Source: a virus. From it: 64,000 nucleotides of DNA. Below are positions 13,207-22,150 of this stretch, piece after piece. A program made the translations under genes and the position numbers. Numbering within the stretch: position 1 is the stretch's first letter; each line of letters begins with the position of its first letter. The notes under the pieces were generated by a model. The model saw only the letters and a list, made by a program, of their open reading frames with translations, had not been told where the DNA came from and searched no databases. The stretch lies in IMG/VR virus record IMGVR_UViG_3300046777_001387, positions 1-64,000 of that record, one strand, 5' to 3'.

Positions 13207-13910
13207 CCGTAGAGATCTCCTACGTTAACATCGTGCTCAAACTTGCACTTCTTACAAACCATCTTGTCGTTCAATACAACCTTTGGCAACGTGACAAAGA
13301 AGTTTCTGATTTCCTCGATCTGATCCATACTTAGATCATTCAAGAAATTCTCCATCTCATCGTCACCGATATCTTTTCTATAATACACCGAGTCTCCATC
13401 GTAGATGAGCTCGATGTTATCGGAAATAACCTTTAGCGCAACCGTGTACGCATCGTCCGATTGCTGGATGTCTAGGTTAATTGTTGGATACTTAAGCTTG
13501 ATTCCAACGTCCTTGCTGAGAGGAATAACGTTCTTATGACCTTCGGGGATTTCGTATCCAATCTTGTTGAGGTCCATGGAGTATTCCGTAACCTCGCCAC
13601 AAGGAACTTCTTCTATGATATTGTTGCAGGTGAATGCCATGTTTACCTTTTCGCCCACGGACTTAATGCGTAGGTGAATAAAGAACATCTCAATATCAAA
13701 CAAAGGCAGGCTGTCGATATCTACGTCCTCAAGGCAGCAATTACGCAGTACCTGTTTGATGGCGTTCTTGACGGTCTCGATTTCTTCCGACTCTTTGGAG
13801 ATCAGCAGCAGCTTTTCTTCCTTAACCAAGAAGGGACGAAACTTGACCTTACGATCCAGCGACTTTAGATACACTTCATGGATTGGATGTTCAATCTTTG
13901 GCAACGGCAT
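13194..13910 (-). CDS. 26: Tail assembly chaperone / gp26-like baseplate hub protein
   Basis: 238 residues in the zero frame, ending GFFI-stop. The sequence (KIEHPIHEVYLKSLDRKVKF, FLVKEEKLLLISKESEEIET, a C-terminal CKKCKFEHDV zinc-finger-like pair) matches the T4-type gp26 baseplate hub/chaperone group. It also has the position expected of a tape-measure chaperone. The last codons GGT TTT TTT ATC TAA hold a slip sequence that gives a 65-residue extension in the -1 frame. The short and extended forms would assist tape measure and hub assembly. Confidence 0.72.
   Translation of the reverse strand: MPLPKIEHPIHEVYLKSLDRKVKFRPFLVKEEKLLLISKESEEIETVKNAIKQVLRNCCLEDVDIDSLPLFDIEMFFIHLRIKSVGEKVNMAFTCNNIIEEVPCGEVTEYSMDLNKIGYEIPEGHKNVIPLSKDVGIKLKYPTINLDIQQSDDAYTVALKVISDNIELIYDGDSVYYRKDIGDDEMENFLNDLSMDQIEEIRNFFVTLPKVVLNDKMVCKKCKFEHDVNVGDLYGFFI
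13200..13206 (-). promoter_or_regulatory. Programmed -1 frameshift slip site
   Basis: Seven consecutive T on the minus strand in the phase T TTT TTT, fitting X XXY YYZ, two codons before the zero-frame stop. Slipping back one base keeps Phe-Phe and leads into a 65-codon open frame. Confidence 0.7.
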
Positions 13911-13925
13911 AACTATTCACCTCTA

Positions 13926-14450
13926 TTAACTTTTATCCCAATGTCTGTACTTGAATGTCACGTTCAATCTATTGATTCCGTCGTCTGCCCAGTTCAATGT
14001 AATTGGTGCAACGGAGGTTGGAAATGCTTCGAAGAAAGTTGCTCTGTATGCAATTTCTCCGGTCTCGAGGAACTGGCGAACTTCGATGTTGGCAGTGTAT
14101 GATTCGCGGAACTTCGCCAGATATTCGTACTCGCCCTTGGGTAGAATGAAGTCCATCCATGCATCGAAGAACTGCTTTTCCCACAGGTCGCCGGCGCAGA
14201 TAAACGTCAGGTTCAGGTCGTTGAATACTGGGGTGGCAGCCACCGCATACGACGCGCCATAGACTCTGCCCTCTACGATATTGATATTGTATCCGGGCAG
14301 TTCAGAAGTTTCGCACTGGAACTGCAGACCATTCGGTGAAGGCAGTGCCAGCGCAGGAGGCTTGACGATGAATACCTCGAACTTGGATGTCTTGGAATAT
14401 TCTTTATGCCCAGCATAGTGAGCCATAAAATCGTTAATATTGAAAGGCAT
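13926..14450 (-). CDS. gp19/gp54-type tail tube-fold protein
   Basis: 174 residues with the T4-type tail tube pattern: KTSKFEVFIVKPPALALP, LQFQCETSELPGYNI, then NDLNLTFICAGDLWEKQFF and DAWMDFILP, ending RLNVTFKYRHWDKS. It is either the tail tube (gp19) or the tube-initiating gp54 form, and the length fits both. It has AGAGGGAA before the ATG and a late-type box 25 bp upstream on the same strand. Confidence 0.78.
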   Translation of the reverse strand: MPFNINDFMAHYAGHKEYSKTSKFEVFIVKPPALALPSPNGLQFQCETSELPGYNINIVEGRVYGASYAVAATPVFNDLNLTFICAGDLWEKQFFDAWMDFILPKGEYEYLAKFRESYTANIEVRQFLETGEIAYRATFFEAFPTSVAPITLNWADDGINRLNVTFKYRHWDKS

Positions 14451-14474
14451 CTAGTTTCCCTCTGAAGGTCTTAT

Positions 14475-14482
14475 TATTTATC
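14475..14482 (-). promoter_or_regulatory. T4-type late promoter GATAAATA
   Basis: GATAAATA read on the minus strand, overlapping the stop of the upstream gene. The predicted start near 14469 gives an 18-20 nt leader for the tube-like gene at 14450. Confidence 0.5.
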
Positions 14483-15026
14483 TGTTGTAATAGAATCTTT
14501 CAGTTGGCAGGAAGATTGCCGTTTCCCAGCTATCGGGTTCAATATAAATCATCGACGAAACGATATGCGTATACAGATAACGTTTGATGCAAGGCTCGAT
14601 CATCTTGTATCGCTTGGATGCATTCAGCACCTGATACGAAAGCTTGAACCGAGTGCTGTCGTTGTACTTTTCGTTATTGATGAAGTCGTGTAGCAGGTCT
14701 AGTAGATACAGACGGCTGTATGGGTCTAGGTAGTGCAGATTTAGCCCAAGGAATCCATCACCGTATAGATCCATCGGAAGCACTAGCGGATATCTGTCCC
14801 AGACAGGCAGCGTGTCTTTATATTTTGGATCGTAGCGATAGAAGAACATCTTTCCTACGATTGCGAAACCCGTTGCACGCTTTGGATCATTCAGCAAACT
14901 AGAACGGTTGGTGGGGATCTTTAGCTGGGCGATTTTATTCACCAGCCAAGAACGCGCCAACGCTGTGCGAGGCTTCATCCCGACAGCGTTCATTTCTTTC
15001 TTTAGCTTTTCGTATAGTGACGGCAT
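14478..15026 (-). CDS. Conserved T4-type phage protein, function uncertain
   Basis: 182 residues. The centre carries FAIVGKMFFYRYDPKYKDTL, then DRYPLVLPMDLYGDGFLGLN and LHYLDPYSRLYLLDLLHDF. This block recurs in T4-like phages, including cyanophages, beside head-completion genes. The product is probably a structural or head/tail-completion factor. I cannot say which T4 gene it matches. It overlaps the gp4 stop by one base, so the two are cotranscribed. Confidence 0.65.
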   Translation of the reverse strand: MPSLYEKLKKEMNAVGMKPRTALARSWLVNKIAQLKIPTNRSSLLNDPKRATGFAIVGKMFFYRYDPKYKDTLPVWDRYPLVLPMDLYGDGFLGLNLHYLDPYSRLYLLDLLHDFINNEKYNDSTRFKLSYQVLNASKRYKMIEPCIKRYLYTHIVSSMIYIEPDSWETAIFLPTERFYYNR

Positions 15027-15445
15027 TAGATTCCTAGATCCTTTTCTGTGACAACCTTAAACTTCCATAATCTATCGGCGCAGTATTCTTCTGCAGCTTT
15101 CCACTTTGCCTGATTGACGCCATAGGTCATAACCTCAGCCAGATACTTCTTGGTTGCTCGACCACGCTTCGCGGGTGGAACAGACTGCGCTGCAGGCTTG
15201 ACCTCGATAATCATTGAACCCTCTTTAGTCTTCACATAGAAATCTGGGAAATAGCGGTGCCATCTTCCGTCTACCGGAGATAAATAAGGTATAACAATTT
15301 CTTCACTTGACCACTCAAGGATTGCACTGTTTTTGTCCAGATACACCATGACGCGCCGTTCCCAAAGACTTCTATAGAAAATCTTGGTCGGATCGCCGCG
15401 ATACTTCTTCGGGTTTTCTGGTACGAATCTTCCTGAATATGCCAT
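15026..15445 (-). CDS. 4: gp4-like head completion protein
   Basis: 139 residues from ATG 15445 (MAYSGRFVPENPKKYRGDPT), the same opening as T4 gp4. An endonuclease-like core follows: YRSLWERRVMVYLDKNSAIL, then WSSEEIVIPYLSP, HRYFPDFYVKTKEGSMIIEV and KP. The Asp in FPDF and Glu-Val-Lys fit the TnsA-like PD-(D/E)XK fold known for this family. gp4 acts when the filled head is completed and joined to the tail. A longer upstream frame exists, but it would run into the divergent gene. Confidence 0.9.
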   Translation of the reverse strand: MAYSGRFVPENPKKYRGDPTKIFYRSLWERRVMVYLDKNSAILEWSSEEIVIPYLSPVDGRWHRYFPDFYVKTKEGSMIIEVKPAAQSVPPAKRGRATKKYLAEVMTYGVNQAKWKAAEEYCADRLWKFKVVTEKDLGI

Positions 15446-15452
15446 ATAAATA
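15445..15452 (+). promoter_or_regulatory. T4-type late promoter TATAAATA for gp48
   Basis: A perfect TATAAATA on the plus strand, 25 bp before the gp48 ATG. Its first base is the first base of the divergent gp4 start codon. Confidence 0.7.
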
Positions 15453-15476
15453 TTTAGTCTCTTTCCAAGGAATAAG

Positions 15477-16718
15477 ATGTCAGATCTCAACAGAATATTT
15501 AATCTAAACTTGGCAGACACTTTTAACGACTTTCGAGCTCAGGCTGATTCGTTCACAAGTAGGATTGCCCAGAATATTCCCATTCTTGGTCCGATTAAAT
15601 CTCTAGACGAGCCTTCTAGATATGCTGCTAAAGAGGCATTGGCGTATCCAGAAAATATCCAAGGCTACGCACACAGCATTAAGTTCAATATCAATCTGCC
15701 GGAACGTTCGCAATATAACGGCAACCAAAACTTTGCACTAGATCCAAGCGGAATCTCTTCACAGGCAGACGCTAATAGAGCAGGAACCACCCAGCTAGGC
15801 AACACGCAAGGCATTACTGCCGGCGACGCAACGGTTGCAGGATTGGCTGGTGCGTTCGTTAAGAACCTTGGTAATATTTCAAAGTCTGTTTCAAAAGGCA
15901 ACTATGATAAGGCTGCTGGACAGGCATTCGGTTCGCTAGGCGCAGGTGCTGTTGCGTCGATTGTGGCAGCTAATGTCGACCTCACCAGAAAGACTCGTAG
16001 ACTTATGCAGTCTATCGTTCTGCATATTCCAGACACAGTACAGAATACCATGCTGAACGAGTATGATGCGATCAGCTTAACCGAAGCACTGGGTATGACA
16101 GGCTTTATTGCCCAAGGCTCGGATGCGGTGGGCAGTGGTATTGCTGATACGCTTAAGGAAGTGGGATCGTCTATCGCCAATGGCGGTTCTGGTAGAACTA
16201 AGGACCGCAGCAGTTCAACTTCTGCTGCCTTCTCAGAAGCCTTGGGTGCTGCAGCTAAAGCCACGGGGCAGTTTGGTGGGGGAATCGAGCAAGTTATTAA
16301 TGCGTCGTTTGGCGTGGCGCAGAACCCTCAAGTTGAAATTCTCTACAAGACAATCAACCACAGAGAGTTCCAGTTCGACTTCAAGTTCACCCCAAAGAGC
16401 AAGGCAGAAGCCGACAGCGTATTGAAGATTATTAAAGCCTTCCGCTTCCATGCTGCACCAGAGCTCGTCAAGGGTGGCGGTGGCGCTCGTTACTTTATTC
16501 CTCCTTCGGAATTCGACATTGAGTATCTGTTCAATATGAACGGACACCCAGCACTGCACAAGTTCTCGACTTGCGTTCTTTTGGGTGTCGATGTCAACTA
16601 CGTCACTGCCGGTCAGTTTGCTACCTTCGAGGACGGCACTCCAGTAGAGATTGCCATGCAGCTTCGCTTCAAAGAAGTGGAGATTATGCACAAAGAACTC
16701 ATCGATCAGGGATACTAA
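15477..16718 (+). CDS. 48: gp48-like baseplate tail-tube cap
   Basis: 413 residues (T4 gp48 has 364). The N-terminal part is helical, the middle is Ala/Gly-rich and the C-terminal half is beta-rich: NPQVEILYKTINHREFQFDF, FKFTPKSKAEADSVLKII, then YFIPPSEFDIEYLFN and ending VEIAMQLRFKEVEIMHKELI. This tube-like domain is characteristic of gp48/gp54 initiators. gp48 sits on the hub and starts tail-tube polymerisation. AAGGA precedes the ATG. It heads the plus-strand baseplate operon. Confidence 0.8.
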   Translation: MSDLNRIFNLNLADTFNDFRAQADSFTSRIAQNIPILGPIKSLDEPSRYAAKEALAYPENIQGYAHSIKFNINLPERSQYNGNQNFALDPSGISSQADANRAGTTQLGNTQGITAGDATVAGLAGAFVKNLGNISKSVSKGNYDKAAGQAFGSLGAGAVASIVAANVDLTRKTRRLMQSIVLHIPDTVQNTMLNEYDAISLTEALGMTGFIAQGSDAVGSGIADTLKEVGSSIANGGSGRTKDRSSSTSAAFSEALGAAAKATGQFGGGIEQVINASFGVAQNPQVEILYKTINHREFQFDFKFTPKSKAEADSVLKIIKAFRFHAAPELVKGGGGARYFIPPSEFDIEYLFNMNGHPALHKFSTCVLLGVDVNYVTAGQFATFEDGTPVEIAMQLRFKEVEIMHKELIDQGY

Positions 16719-16721
16719 TAA

Positions 16722-17408
16722 ATGGCTGGTTATTTCAAAAATTTCCCAGGTATTGCATACACCTTTTCGGATAATAATGCAGAAAATGTCCAGATTGTTA
16801 CAAACATTTTGGCGCGGTCTAATTTCTTAAAAGAAATCTCCGAAAACACTGCCATCTATTATACCTATCAGATCAAGGATACCGACACGCCGGAAATCAT
16901 TGCTGACAAGCTTTATAACGATCCACAGAGACACTGGATCGTACTGCTGTTCAATAAAATTCACGATCCGTTCTACCAATTCCCCATGCGCCAATCGGTG
17001 CTGGATAAGTATATTCCGAAGAAGTATAACCAGAGCCTGAGCCAGTCTCAGTCCACCATTCATCACTATGAGATGAGAATTAATAAAGTGACCACGCTGA
17101 ATTCTTCTATCGTAGAAAGAAGCGTGGACTATTACACAGTGAATGAGAATCAGGTTAACTTCCAGACGGGACAGATTATCCCTCGTGCCTCGCTGCCGGG
17201 AACTGCCGACTCGGAAGTGCAACAGTCGGTAGAAACCATTGCGCTGCCCGGAAACCTAGTCTGTAATATCACCACGACTATTCGTGCAGTTTCAAACTAT
17301 ACATACGAAGTCGAACAGAATGAAAAGCGTCGCACAATCAAGCTGCTAGATAAGCAATACATCCCCCAAGTCGAACAAGAATTCAGGTTATTGATGCAAA
17401 ATGGCTAG
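16722..17408 (+). CDS. 53: gp53-like baseplate wedge protein
   Basis: 228 residues, near T4 gp53 (196). The diagnostic part is PEIIADKLYNDPQRHWIVLL, FNKIHDPFYQFPMRQSVLDK, corresponding to the LysM-like wedge domain with the LA..LYG.P..YWVLL pattern of T4 gp53. It joins wedges together around the hub. It ends 8 bp inside the following gene, showing tight coupling. Confidence 0.85.
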   Translation: MAGYFKNFPGIAYTFSDNNAENVQIVTNILARSNFLKEISENTAIYYTYQIKDTDTPEIIADKLYNDPQRHWIVLLFNKIHDPFYQFPMRQSVLDKYIPKKYNQSLSQSQSTIHHYEMRINKVTTLNSSIVERSVDYYTVNENQVNFQTGQIIPRASLPGTADSEVQQSVETIALPGNLVCNITTTIRAVSNYTYEVEQNEKRRTIKLLDKQYIPQVEQEFRLLMQNG

Positions 17409-18702
17409 TGAATTAACTGATGGCGTATTTGGAACCAAAGACTATGAGATCAATAAACTCATTCTTTTCAGTTCCACCGGAGAATCTATCGACCTGAGAG
17501 CTGTGTTTCTTGAAATGCAGATCTTCCAGGATATATTCTCATCGGTTATGAATGGGAATATCGTTATTTCCGACGGTAATGATCTGTTCAATTCGTTCAG
17601 TATGTGTGGTAACGAATACCTGCAAATCTCCATCGACAAGCCATCGCTTAAACGACCTCTGGAAAAGACTTTCCGAGTCTACAAAGTCACCGATCGCGAG
17701 CCACAAAGAAACTCTGCCCACGCCCAGAACTATATCATTCACTTTTGCTCGGAGGAGATGATTCTCTCCAACTCTACGAGAATCAGCAAAGCCTACCAAA
17801 GTAAGTCGCCCACGGATATTATCACCGACGTATTGCTGAACGATCTAAAGGTGCTTCCAAAGCGAATCGATCGTATCGAGCAGACCAGTGGAACGTATGA
17901 CTTTATTGTTCCGTACTATCGCCCGCTGGAGGTTATTCAGTGGGCAGTGGCGAGAGCGTATGATGTTTCGCCGAAGTTTTGCTACTTCTTCTACGAAAGC
18001 ACCACTGGTTATAACTTCCGCAGTCTGCAGGGACTATACCAGCAAAAGCCTCTGAAGAAGATCAAGTTCGAAGCAAAGAATATCGATGCCCCAGAACCTA
18101 CCAAGAACATCGACTCTATCGACAAATTCCGTATTATTAATGACTTCGACGTTATTACTTCTATCAGTAATGGATCGTATGCGTCGAGTCTTTTGGCAGT
18201 GGATATCTTCTCACAGACCCACAAGAACTATAACTACTCGATGCAAGGCGCAGAAAATAACCTGCTCAACAAGAAGAAGCAACTAAACTCTGCGGTGAAC
18301 GTTCTGGGTAATACCGCATTTAATTCGTTTAATTCCTACGCAACCACCTATCTAGAGATTAACGACACCAAATCAGAGAAGCAAAACTCTGTGGATAAGT
18401 GGATGTTGCCTCGAGCTCTGCATATGGCAGCGATCAATTCTTTCAGAATTGAGATTGTTATTCCGGGTGATATTCTTTACAGAGCCGGGGATATTGTAGA
18501 AATCGAGTTCCCAAAATTCGTTGCTCCAGATGAAACTGGAAAAACAATGGACGAATATAGAACCTGCAAATATCTTGTTTCTGCAGTAAATCACAAATTC
18601 ACACAGGAAGGTTTTGAGTCGGTTATGGAATTGGTGACGGATTCTTTCGGTAAGGATCTGCCTGCTCCAGCTAATCTGACAAGAATCGCATCGGGTAATT
18701 GA
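17401..18702 (+). CDS. 27: gp27-like baseplate hub protein
   Basis: 433 residues. The opening strands (KLILFSSTGESIDLRAVFLE, MQIFQDIFSSVMNGNIVISD) and FRVYKVTDREPQRNSAHAQN fit the two tube-like domains of T4 gp27. A long insertion follows, then YLVSAVNHKFTQEGFESVME, typical of the late hub strand. gp27 forms the trimeric cup that links the spike (gp5, next gene) to the tube. The start overlaps the gp53 end. Confidence 0.8.
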   Translation: MASELTDGVFGTKDYEINKLILFSSTGESIDLRAVFLEMQIFQDIFSSVMNGNIVISDGNDLFNSFSMCGNEYLQISIDKPSLKRPLEKTFRVYKVTDREPQRNSAHAQNYIIHFCSEEMILSNSTRISKAYQSKSPTDIITDVLLNDLKVLPKRIDRIEQTSGTYDFIVPYYRPLEVIQWAVARAYDVSPKFCYFFYESTTGYNFRSLQGLYQQKPLKKIKFEAKNIDAPEPTKNIDSIDKFRIINDFDVITSISNGSYASSLLAVDIFSQTHKNYNYSMQGAENNLLNKKKQLNSAVNVLGNTAFNSFNSYATTYLEINDTKSEKQNSVDKWMLPRALHMAAINSFRIEIVIPGDILYRAGDIVEIEFPKFVAPDETGKTMDEYRTCKYLVSAVNHKFTQEGFESVMELVTDSFGKDLPAPANLTRIASGN

Positions 18703-18703
18703 T

Positions 18704-20644
18704 ATGGCAGGAATGAAGAATTTTATTGGTAAAGAGGGATTCGTCTGGTGGATTGGCGTGGTCGAAGACCGCAACGATCCCGAGTTCCTCGGCAGAGTGC
18801 GAGTTCGGTGCTTTGGTTGGCACAATGACGACAAGGCACTCCTGCCCACCGAAGCACTGCCTTGGGCACACCCAGTTCTACCGCCAAATTCCCCAGCCAC
18901 CTATACACCCAAAGAAGGTGACTATGTGCTGGGATTCTTTATGGACTCTGACAATGCTCAGAATCCAGTAATCCTTGGCGTCCTTCCCGGTAAACCTATT
19001 TCCAAGCCTGACTTTGAGAAAGGTTTCTCGGATCCAAGAAAAGACTTCGGCGCTGCGCCACAAAAAGAAACCTATCCGTTGGGCAGTCGCATTAATGAGC
19101 CCACGACCAGTCGTCTGGCTCGTAATAGACCCGACGGCACAGTGATTGAAAAGCGCAAGCGTTCGGTATTAAAGGGAGTGGCAACGGCAGGTGGTGCTAC
19201 GTGGGATGAACCCGATCCTCGCTACAATCCCACCTATCCATATAACTACGCACACGAGTCAGAGTCCGGTCACGCATTTGAACTCGACGATACCTTCGGC
19301 AACGAAAGAGTGCACCTCGCCCACAAAATGGGCACCTTTATGGAGTATGACAATACTGGTAGCAAGGTCGAGAAAGTTATCAAAGATAATTACTCCCTGA
19401 CTATTGGTAATGAATATATCTATGTGGAAGGCACTTGCAATATTACGGTTATTGGAAACTGTAATGTAAAGGTTGGTGGAAAGCTAAACGTAGAAGCTGC
19501 GTCGATTGATATGTCGGCAGCAGGCGACGTAAAGATCAAGGCAGGTGCGTCGCTGAAGCTAGAGTCCGGAAGCACCACAGATATTAAGTCTGGTGGTCCC
19601 GGAAAGTTCAGTTCTGGTGGTCCGATTAATCTAAAGGGCAGCACTGCCACTCTGGCTGGCTCTACGATTAACCTCGCAGGTAACGTCAGCAATAAGGTCA
19701 AGATTCCTCCCAAGACTGATAAACCGGGAGGTATTGGCAAGATTCTACCGAGTGGCTCGGGTTCTGACGCTGCAGCCACGGGTCTGCCAACTCCTTCCGC
19801 ACCAGCCACTGCCAATGGCTTCCGTATGGCACCGAATGGATCGTTGGTGGCTGCAGGGGCACCGGTTGTTTCCAGCTTCCGTTCGGCACTGGCAGCTTCC
19901 CCAGCGTTCAATGGAATCGACTTTGGAACGGTCAGTGGTTCGGTTGCCAGCGCTGCCGGTGGGCTGAATATAAACAGTATTGCTGGAGCAGGTATTGTGG
20001 GTGGCGTGGCTGGTATTGCACAAACTGTAACCACAGCAGCTTCGGATGCTCTAAGTTCGGTAATTCAGGGCAACAACTTCTTGGGTTCGCTGCAGGCATT
20101 GACTTCGCCGGGAGCAATTGCTTCGCTCCCAATTTCGATGTCTTCTGCGGTTTCTACAATTACCAATTCTCTGGGATCGATTTCTGGAAAGGATATTCTG
20201 GGAATCACTCAGTCAATTCCACAAATTTCTGGAATTGCAAAGTCGGCAATTGCAACCGCACAGATGACGCTGCAGAGAACCATTCCGTTCCTAGATTTGC
20301 AGACCTCGATGCTCGAGTTCGAGGATGTTATGAATGGTATTTCTGGATACATCCAGAATCTGGATATCGTGGACCAAGTGCTTATCCAGACCGGTTGCCA
20401 AGAGGTGGTGGATTTGGCACTCGCCAAGGAAGTGGTCGTCAGCCTTGTGGATACGCTACTACCACGCAGCGAAGATCGTCAGGAGTTCACCTACGAAACC
20501 GGCAAGCGTCTATATCCATCGACAGAAACCGTCGCCATTCCGGTTCCAGAAGAACCCGAACCATTCGTCGAACCAGTGCAGTCAACCCCAGTCGTGGAAG
20601 AATTGCCGCCTGAAGAACCACCAACCGATGAGTTGAGCGAATAA
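18704..20644 (+). CDS. 5: gp5-like central spike without lysozyme domain
   Basis: 646 residues. Residues 5-100 are an OB-fold (GFVWWIGVVEDRNDPEFLGR, VRVRCFGWHND, EGDYVLGFFMDSDNAQNPVI, LGVLPGK), as in gp5 N-termini. A beta-helix spike follows at about 215-335 with regular short strands (YIYVEGTCNITVIGNCNVKV, then GDVKIKAGASLKLESGS). The T4-type lysozyme domain expected between them is not visible. The last 300 residues are Ala/Ser/Gly-rich and end in a Pro/Glu tail. It would puncture the outer membrane, with peptidoglycan cutting done by another protein. Confidence 0.82.
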   Translation: MAGMKNFIGKEGFVWWIGVVEDRNDPEFLGRVRVRCFGWHNDDKALLPTEALPWAHPVLPPNSPATYTPKEGDYVLGFFMDSDNAQNPVILGVLPGKPISKPDFEKGFSDPRKDFGAAPQKETYPLGSRINEPTTSRLARNRPDGTVIEKRKRSVLKGVATAGGATWDEPDPRYNPTYPYNYAHESESGHAFELDDTFGNERVHLAHKMGTFMEYDNTGSKVEKVIKDNYSLTIGNEYIYVEGTCNITVIGNCNVKVGGKLNVEAASIDMSAAGDVKIKAGASLKLESGSTTDIKSGGPGKFSSGGPINLKGSTATLAGSTINLAGNVSNKVKIPPKTDKPGGIGKILPSGSGSDAAATGLPTPSAPATANGFRMAPNGSLVAAGAPVVSSFRSALAASPAFNGIDFGTVSGSVASAAGGLNINSIAGAGIVGGVAGIAQTVTTAASDALSSVIQGNNFLGSLQALTSPGAIASLPISMSSAVSTITNSLGSISGKDILGITQSIPQISGIAKSAIATAQMTLQRTIPFLDLQTSMLEFEDVMNGISGYIQNLDIVDQVLIQTGCQEVVDLALAKEVVVSLVDTLLPRSEDRQEFTYETGKRLYPSTETVAIPVPEEPEPFVEPVQSTPVVEELPPEEPPTDELSE

Positions 20645-20645
20645 T

Positions 20646-21764
20646 ATGGCTGAAGATAATCTATTAGCAGACAGTCTAGTGACGCTAGCCATGGGCGCTG
20701 CCAATGGCAATACAGGTCTGGAGCAAACTCTTTCCCAGATTTCCACCAATCCTCTGGGCACTGTGATTGCAGACCTAAAGTCGACCATTTCCTATTACAC
20801 GGCGAATAACTTTGCTGGACTAGACGTAGAGCTAGCGAGTATTGCGTCGAATCCTGCGATGAATACTGCCTATAACACTCTCAAGTCTGCACTGGGTGGA
20901 GGCGATGGATTGAGTGGTGCGGTGTCGTATTTGAATCGCTTTCAGGATCACACGGATCGTCTATCGGGAGTGGCACTCGCCAGCGACTCGCCATTCGCCA
21001 ATAACCAGAATGATTCCACCTCAGAGTACTCGACATTCTTTGGATTAGAAGCGAATTCTTTTACAAATATTATCTCCTTCCCTGCTAATAAGTATCGCTC
21101 GGGCAAGTATCTGGTGCAGGCTTCTGCCGACAAAGAACACCAGCTGACTGAGCTATATGTAATGCACGATAATAAAAACGTATTCCTGCGCGAAGTATTA
21201 ATGGTGATGACGCAGGATCCATTCGTGGTCTTTACGGGAACGCTGGTGGATAATACAGTTAGAGTTTTGGCAAACACCGCATACAGCAATACGGATATGG
21301 TGGTGGATGGCACTAGGCTGCAGATTGCCACCAAGGCAAAGTCCTCGGCACAGATTTCCCAGAAGAAGATTCTCGAGCAAGCAGCAGCCATGCGTGCTTA
21401 TGCACCGTCGAATAAAACCGACCACGTGGCAGCGCAGGCTGGGTCTATTCTAAAGGTGAGTCTGGTGGCGGATTTGTCGCAAAAGATTAAGGATATTGTT
21501 CCACTAATGCGCGACCCAAGCTTTGTTTCCTCTCAGGGAGGCGAGGCTGGTGCTCTTACATTTATGGCAAACACGATAAATACGATGTGTCTAGATTTAC
21601 AGAATTCTGTGGACAACGACATTGCCAGCTATGATAATATTGCTAAGCAAATCGAGGCACTAGAAGTTTTGTACATTCTCCAAACCCACTATGCAAACTC
21701 CAAATCTGTCGTAGAACTAACCACGACTTCCTCGGTAAAGGGCGACCTAAAGAAAGATGGCTGA
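20646..21764 (+). CDS. Baseplate-region structural protein, unknown
   Basis: 372 residues between the spike gene and gp25, overlapping gp25 by 8 bp. The N-terminus is helical and Ala/Ser-rich, followed by beta strands (KYLVQASADKEHQLTELYVM, then FLREVLMVMTQDPFVVFTGT) and a helical C-terminus. I do not recognise a family. Position and coupling argue for a baseplate or hub-associated virion protein. Confidence 0.65.
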   Translation: MAEDNLLADSLVTLAMGAANGNTGLEQTLSQISTNPLGTVIADLKSTISYYTANNFAGLDVELASIASNPAMNTAYNTLKSALGGGDGLSGAVSYLNRFQDHTDRLSGVALASDSPFANNQNDSTSEYSTFFGLEANSFTNIISFPANKYRSGKYLVQASADKEHQLTELYVMHDNKNVFLREVLMVMTQDPFVVFTGTLVDNTVRVLANTAYSNTDMVVDGTRLQIATKAKSSAQISQKKILEQAAAMRAYAPSNKTDHVAAQAGSILKVSLVADLSQKIKDIVPLMRDPSFVSSQGGEAGALTFMANTINTMCLDLQNSVDNDIASYDNIAKQIEALEVLYILQTHYANSKSVVELTTTSSVKGDLKKDG

Positions 21765-22149
21765 GAGCACCAAAAAATATACCGATCTGGATCTGGAGTT
21801 TTTACCGCATCCAGTCACCGGTGACATCACCAAAAAGAAAGACGTCGCTGCAGTTATGACGTCGGTTCGCAACTTGTTGTTGACTTCGTTCTACGAGCGT
21901 CCATTCCAGCCTGCTATTGGATCGAATCTGAGAAGGATGCTCTTCGAACCAATTGATCGACTGACGTCGCTACAGATTCGCGACGAGATTAAGAATGTGG
22001 TGTCAAACTTCGAGCCTCGTGTAAATCTACAGGGTATTGTCGTAGACCCAGACTATGATCGCCAACGATATGACGTCACGTTGACCTTTTTTATTGTTTC
22101 CAATCCTGATCCAATTACGATCAATCTTTTTCTAGAAAGAGTAAGATAA
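21757..22149 (+). CDS. 25: gp25-like baseplate wedge protein
   Basis: 130 residues (T4 gp25 has 132). It shows the gpW/gp25 fold pattern: DLDLEFLPHPVTGDITKKKD, then VRNLLLTSFYERPFQPAIGS with the conserved E-R-P-F and G-S-N-L-R-R, and FEPRVNLQGIVVDPDYDRQR near the end. The ERPF motif is conserved also in type VI secretion TssE proteins. It anchors the sheath to the wedges. Confidence 0.93.
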   Translation: MAESTKKYTDLDLEFLPHPVTGDITKKKDVAAVMTSVRNLLLTSFYERPFQPAIGSNLRRMLFEPIDRLTSLQIRDEIKNVVSNFEPRVNLQGIVVDPDYDRQRYDVTLTFFIVSNPDPITINLFLERVR

Positions 22150-22150
22150 A

